NCBI GenBank assembly: GCA_021803885.1
Contig: JAJZKY010000151.1
Span: forward strand, 1-9,095
Origin: Planctomycetota bacterium
Lineage (GTDB): Bacteria; Planctomycetota; Phycisphaerae; WQYP01; JAJZKY01
Reading direction: 5' to 3'
Length of the DNA stretch: 9,095 nt
Both the position numbers and the translations under genes were made by a program. Positions 5,811-9,095 of the stretch are shown here, in pieces. How positions within the stretch are numbered: the stretch's first letter is position 1; each line of letters begins with the position of its first letter. Under the pieces are notes generated by a model. The model was not told the origin of the DNA and ran no database searches. It was given only the letters and a program-made list of their open reading frames with translations.

Positions 5811-6290
5811 CTTCTGCTGCGCCTTGGACTTGCGCTGGATCGAACTTGAGCCTGAGACACGCTTGTAGGCTGCTGACGGTTTGCGCGGAGACACCGGCGA
5901 GGATGCGCGCGACCCCGAGGTCTGCGCCGTTGCAGAGGGGCGGATCAGCACCTCGGCGGGAATGCCTAGTCCTTCATGTAGGCGACGGATCATCCTGATC
6001 GACAAGCTTCGGCGACGATTTAACAGTTCGGCGACGCGCGTCCGGGTGCCGATCAAGGGCTCGAGGTCCTTGCGCGTCAAGCCCTGCTGCTCCATGCGAA
6101 ACTTGATGGCCTCAATCGGATCGGGTAGGTCCAGAGGATCATGCTCCGACTCATAGACATCCACCAAGGTGGCGAGCACATCGAGCCGGTCGCCGTCTGG
6201 GGTATTTTCAGCTACGCCCCACAGACGAGCGATCTCTGCCATCGCCTGCTGGTAATCGGCTTCCGTCCGAATCGGTTTCAACTCAGCCAT
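5802..6290 (-). CDS. higA: HigA-type antitoxin, helix-turn-helix, 162 aa
   Basis: This is the antitoxin of a type II HigBA pair. In known pairs such proteins bind and neutralise HigB and repress their shared promoter. Residues 1-60 are the helical N-terminal part typical of this HigA group (DYQQAMAEIARLWG, then DRLDVLATLVDVYE). Residues about 58-117 carry the XRE-like helix-turn-helix (IEAIKFRMEQQGLTRKDLEPL, then RTRVAELLNRRRSLSIRMIRRL, then GLGIPAEVLI). The last about 45 residues are an unusual Ser/Arg/Lys-rich, probably disordered tail (SGSRASSPVSPRKPS to SKAQQKTA) beyond the point where HigA proteins generally end. The start codon overlaps the end of the toxin gene by 8 bases, implying translational coupling. 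The toxin-first gene order is typical of HigBA. Confidence 0.88.
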   Translation of the reverse strand: MAELKPIRTEADYQQAMAEIARLWGVAENTPDGDRLDVLATLVDVYESEHDPLDLPDPIEAIKFRMEQQGLTRKDLEPLIGTRTRVAELLNRRRSLSIRMIRRLHEGLGIPAEVLIRPSATAQTSGSRASSPVSPRKPSAAYKRVSGSSSIQRKSKAQQKTA

Positions 6291-6606
6291 CGTACGTCAC
6301 GTCCTTCGCATTGATCTTGTCATAGTCACTATGAGTGCCGATCCACTTGATCCACACGATGCCTCGTTGGAAGTCCACCGCAACGACCAGTCGATAGTCG
6401 TTTCCCTTGATAGTGAACACGACGCGATCGGAATGTAACACGCTGGCGGTGGCGTAGGAGGCTCTAACGTCGGCGGCGGTGGACCAGTGTGCTCGTCGAA
6501 CTTCGGCGAACCACGCATTGAGCGCCGAGGCCACGGCTCGCTCATCTCCTTGCCCGGCGAGCGAGTCCACATATTGGCGCAGGGTTCGCCGAGCGATGAT
6601 GCGCAT
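6283..6606 (-). CDS. higB: HigB-family toxin, mRNA interferase, 107 aa
   Basis: HigB toxins are RelE-fold RNases that cut mRNA, usually on the ribosome, and stop growth until HigA binds them. The family pattern is clear. There is a start MRIIARRTLRQYV, then W34-F and W41 in the central helices, DVRASYATASVL (46-57), the strand RVVFTIKGNDYRLVV (61-75), and the diagnostic end RGIVWIKWIGTHSDYDKI (81-98) with the conserved T91-H92 and Y95-D96-K97. Its length matches the family, and the whole fold seems intact, so the toxin is probably functional. It is the first gene of the pair, with higA overlapping its 3' end by 8 bases. The ATG at 6604-6606 is supported by alignment to the family's usual N-terminus; the ribosome binding site is weak. 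A dyad 20 bases upstream is a candidate operator. Confidence 0.9.
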   Translation of the reverse strand: MRIIARRTLRQYVDSLAGQGDERAVASALNAWFAEVRRAHWSTAADVRASYATASVLHSDRVVFTIKGNDYRLVVAVDFQRGIVWIKWIGTHSDYDKINAKDVTYDG

Positions 6607-6972
6607 GGCCTGAGTTTGCTACGCACCCAAGTTGGGCACAAGGTGGATCGCTGGCGCATGCGACCTTTTCGCGAATAGAGCAGGTGTAACGGCAAGGTCG
6701 GCATCTCCGGCGCCAACGTAGCGGATCGATTTGGGCGTGCGGGGTTCTGCCCCGGACCCCTGGCTGGTAGACAGTCCCTTGGTTAAGAACCGAGAGGCTC
6801 TTCTCTCAAACGGAACATGAAGCAAACGCGCGCCGGAGGCCCTTGATCAGGAGGACAAGGTCGAGGGCGCGAAATGGGCTGGCCGGGAACTCAGGACCCA
6901 GGTGCGCAGGGCGCTTGACTGTCCAGGAAACCAGGACTTACAGCAGGAAAGGCACGGTGAGCAGCGGAACGA
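6607..6972. other. divergent control region between higBA and the TPR gene
   Basis: This stretch of 366 bases has no credible gene. It contains the higB-proximal dyad; a perfect 8-bp palindrome TTCGCGAA (6668-6675); a hairpin CGGGG-TTCTG-CCCCG (6740-6754); a hairpin GAGAG/CTCTC (6792-6807); and, towards the TPR gene, seven CAGG tetramers between 6848 and 6947. Two of these lie in an imperfect hairpin GTCC(A)GG-AAA-CC(A)GGAC (6921-6937). A TTGACT (6915-6920) followed 17 bases later by TTACAG is the best, still weak, promoter-like pair before the TPR gene. Confidence 0.4.
6626..6636. promoter_or_regulatory. dyad, candidate HigA operator
   Basis: CCCAA-G-TTGGG is a perfect 11-bp inverted repeat lying 20 bases upstream of the higB start codon, where HigA-type antitoxins commonly bind to autoregulate. 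On the minus strand it sits between a TTGTGC and a CAAACT at 17-base spacing, which are poor matches to promoter boxes. The role is inferred from position only. Confidence 0.4.
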
Positions 6973-8985
6973 GTGCGCATGACCGACAACAACAACCCCA
7001 AAGACATACGGTGGGCCGCGCTTCCCAATGAGATTGCCCAACGCATGGATGAGGGTCGGCAGGCCATGGCTGCCTCTCGCTTCGAGGAAGCGGAGGGCAT
7101 CTTCTTGAGCGTCCTTCACAAGACACCGCATCCGGCCGTCCGCAACAATCTCGCAGTGATACGCCTTGAGCACCACCTCGATCCCCAGGGAGCCCTCGAC
7201 CTCCTGAAGGAGCAACTCGCCTGTTCTGACCCGCAACCGTTCACGCGCGCCCTTGCATCCCGGTGCTACGTGGCCCTGGGAGACGACTCCAGGGCGCGAA
7301 GGGAGGCACTCGCCGCTGAGGCAGACCTGGACGCCAGTTTGCGGGTGATGTCGCAACTCTCCATAGTTTCGGAGGGATGGAAGGAGTACACCATCGCCGT
7401 GCTCCGGGCTTTTGGAGAGCTGGGCGACGACCGGCACGTTTGGGAGCTTTACCAGAGGTGGACCACGCACCACAACCACCCCCATGCCCACTATCTAGGC
7501 GGAGTCGCTGCGTTCAATCGGGAGCGCTGGTCTTCTGCAGCGGCGGCTTGGTCGCGCATTCAGGACAAGAACTGGATTGGTGTCGTGGGTGCCTACAAGG
7601 ATATCCTCCCACTGCTGGAAGAGGGGCAGATTCCGCCGATCCGCCTGCCCTACGAGGTCCCGACCATCGAGCTTCTGGAATCAGGTGAGGACAGCGGACT
7701 CCTGCGTTTGGGACGGCTCATCGATGACCCTGGGCCCATGGAGGAGACGGACCGCGCCTGGGCCGAGCAGATGGTCGGCGACCCTCGTCAGTGGGTCCTG
7801 ATCCTTACCTGGATCTTTGTGCCAGGGGCCACCCCGATCCCGGACAGCATCCGCCGTCGCTTCCTCCAAGGGCTGGTCCGGTTTGGTGGAGATCGCGGCC
7901 GAGAGCTCGCAGAGAGAGTCTTCGAGTCGTCTCGGCTCGAGATAGAGGACAAGATCGCTGCGGGCGAGGGACTGATCCAGGCCGGGGCCGTCTCTTCCGG
8001 CCAAGTCTTCCGGATGATCGTCAATGGCCAGCCTCGGGATGTCCAACTCTTTGCAGCTGCTGTCAGCTTCGACGATCCGGACTCACAGGCTAGGTACGAC
8101 CAAGCCATCTCGTTGCGGGATTCAGGCTCGATCACAGAGGCCCTGGAGATCTTGACGGACCTCTCGGACTTTGAGAAGGGAAGGATCCACCTGCCCTCCG
8201 CTATGGCGAGGGCGAATATTCTCCGATCTCAAGGACTCTATGAAAAGGCCCGGACGCTTTTCGAACTGGTAGAGACCGTTGCCCCATCTCATCCCGCAGT
8301 GCTCTTTAACCGGGCGGCGCTGGCGCTCCAGGTGGAGGATGTCGACCAAGCCCGCGCCTTACTGCGTGAACTGGCGGAAGTCGAGTCGACCGGGCTGGAA
8401 GAAAAGGTGGCCCAGCTGAACGACGAACTGGAGTGGGTCGACAACTTCCGCCGCGTGATGAAAGGTTTCAGCAAGGAGCGGATGAACGCGCTCGCGAGTC
8501 GACCGGTGAGCAGAGACCTGCCTCTGAGGAGAGCGATTGCCCTTCTGCCATTCAGGTGGCTCAATGCATCTTGTGATTTCCACGGGCTGCAAGTGGAGAT
8601 ACCAAGACGACCGGAGCGAGAGAGGCTCCTGCGCACCCACTTGAGCGAGCGCTTCAATGAGGCGATCCGACTGGCCCTCGATGCCGACCCCAAAGGGGAC
8701 CTGCCGTACTTCCTTGGGCACCTCCTGGCCCACGGTGGCTGGATGCGCCTGAACGACGCCACTGCCCGCTACGGTCCTGGCGGTGGCGAGACCGTGGGCC
8801 GCTACAGCCCGAGGGCGTATTCCACGCTCGGGCATGCTCGCCTGAGTCTGGCTCTATTCTTGGGCACGACGATGATCAACGGCAGGCAGACGGCGATTGT
8901 GGGGCTTCCCGCCGAACTGAGAGAGGCGTGCCAGCCATACGGGCTCGCAGAACCAAGAGGAGGGCGTCGTCCGAAAAGTCGCTGA
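6973..8985 (+). CDS. TPR-repeat protein of unknown function, 670 aa
   Basis: This is a large soluble protein with tetratricopeptide-like helical repeats, which usually mediate protein-protein contacts. One repeat block covers residues about 20-115 (EGRQAMAASRFEEAEGIF, then NNLAVIRLEHHLDPQGALDLL, then ASRCYVALGDDSRARREAL). A second covers about 374-480 (ARYDQAISLRDSGSITEALE, then ARANILRSQGLYEKARTLFE, then FNRAALALQVEDVDQARALL). The segment between them is also largely helical. Residues about 500-670 form a different, probably globular C-terminal domain that I do not recognise (features: GHLLAHGGWMRLND, then ATARYGPGGG, then LSLALFLGTTMI), followed by a basic end GGRRPKSR. There is no signal peptide or membrane segment. 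An in-frame stop at 6958-6960 restricts the start to GTG 6973 or ATG 6979; the ATG may be the real one, but neither has a strong ribosome binding site. The next gene starts 40 bases downstream, so the two are probably one operon and may act together. Confidence 0.85.
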   Translation: MRMTDNNNPKDIRWAALPNEIAQRMDEGRQAMAASRFEEAEGIFLSVLHKTPHPAVRNNLAVIRLEHHLDPQGALDLLKEQLACSDPQPFTRALASRCYVALGDDSRARREALAAEADLDASLRVMSQLSIVSEGWKEYTIAVLRAFGELGDDRHVWELYQRWTTHHNHPHAHYLGGVAAFNRERWSSAAAAWSRIQDKNWIGVVGAYKDILPLLEEGQIPPIRLPYEVPTIELLESGEDSGLLRLGRLIDDPGPMEETDRAWAEQMVGDPRQWVLILTWIFVPGATPIPDSIRRRFLQGLVRFGGDRGRELAERVFESSRLEIEDKIAAGEGLIQAGAVSSGQVFRMIVNGQPRDVQLFAAAVSFDDPDSQARYDQAISLRDSGSITEALEILTDLSDFEKGRIHLPSAMARANILRSQGLYEKARTLFELVETVAPSHPAVLFNRAALALQVEDVDQARALLRELAEVESTGLEEKVAQLNDELEWVDNFRRVMKGFSKERMNALASRPVSRDLPLRRAIALLPFRWLNASCDFHGLQVEIPRRPERERLLRTHLSERFNEAIRLALDADPKGDLPYFLGHLLAHGGWMRLNDATARYGPGGGETVGRYSPRAYSTLGHARLSLALFLGTTMINGRQTAIVGLPAELREACQPYGLAEPRGGRRPKSR

Positions 8986-9025
8986 CAGTAATGGTCCTCC
9001 TCGGGTTCGATGGGAGAGCGAACGC

Positions 9026-9095
9026 GTGACAAGTCAGGCTCGCACCATCCCGCCAGTGCGGCAATTTGCAGCACCATCCGGACTTGACCTCGCAT
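9026..9095 (+). CDS. start of an unidentified gene cut by the window edge
   Basis: A GTG at 9026 is preceded by GGGAGAG (9012-9018) at a suitable distance and opens a frame that continues to the window end (23 full codons: MTSQARTIPPVRQFAAPSGL and on). The competing ATG frames at 8991 and 9009 both hit stop codons within the window. It lies 40 bases after the TPR gene on the same strand, as expected for an operon partner. Too little is visible to assign a family. Confidence 0.5.
   Translation, partial: MTSQARTIPPVRQFAAPSGLDLA

Noticed and set aside
5645..5860. Minus-strand frame of 71 codons overlapping the higA 3' end
   Set aside because: It is out of frame with higA and its His/Arg-rich product comes from the hairpin sequences. 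No ribosome binding site was seen.
6740..6754. CGGGG-TTCTG-CCCCG hairpin as a terminator or REP element
   Set aside because: It has no T-run on either strand and no second copy in the window, so neither assignment can be supported.
6619..6825. 68-codon minus-strand frame upstream of higB
   Set aside because: It overlaps the likely operator and promoter region, has no ribosome binding site, and encodes a composition without recognisable features.

Overview
This looks like bacterial DNA, moderately GC-rich by eye, from an accessory or defence-type island rather than a core region. The bacterial assignment rests on Shine-Dalgarno-like sites, an IS50-group insertion sequence, a HigBA toxin-antitoxin pair and an Abi-type reverse transcriptase. 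I cannot name a genus from the sequence.

Layout, left to right. (1) 1-943: the 3' part of a plus-strand gene whose 5' end lies outside the window. Its product has beta-sandwich (Ig-like) segments followed by a helical C-terminus. (2) 944-1909: almost 1 kb without a convincing gene, apart from one doubtful 52-codon ORF. Its right part (about 1430-1905) is dense in stem-loops. (3) 1919-3379: a complete, apparently fresh IS4-family (IS50/Tn5-like) element, with 20-bp terminal inverted repeats (19 of 20 match), a 9-bp target duplication and an intact DDE transposase on the minus strand. (4) 3488-5578: a 696-residue reverse transcriptase. It has a YVDD catalytic box, a helical middle and a C-terminal HEPN-like RNase motif, which is the architecture of AbiA-type abortive-infection or defence RTs. 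(5) 5579-5801: a short convergent intergenic region with several strong hairpins and a likely RT terminator. (6) 5802-6606, minus strand: higB toxin followed by an overlapping higA antitoxin. (7) 6607-6972: the divergent control region. (8) 6973-8985: a 670-residue TPR-repeat protein of unknown role, followed at 9026 by the first codons of another gene cut by the window edge.

How the parts may work together. The RT looks like a single-gene anti-phage module: nucleic-acid synthesis in one half and an RNase-like sensor/effector in the other. HigBA is an independent stabilising or stress module next to it. The IS landed between a hairpin-rich non-coding tract and the RT gene. If the element is removed in silico and the 9-bp duplication rejoined, the hairpin-rich tract sits directly upstream of the RT with about 110 bp between them. 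This raises the possibility that the RT had a cognate structured RNA or leader, now disrupted by the IS. That is the most interesting hypothesis here, but it rests on pairing seen by eye and has not been tested by folding or covariation.
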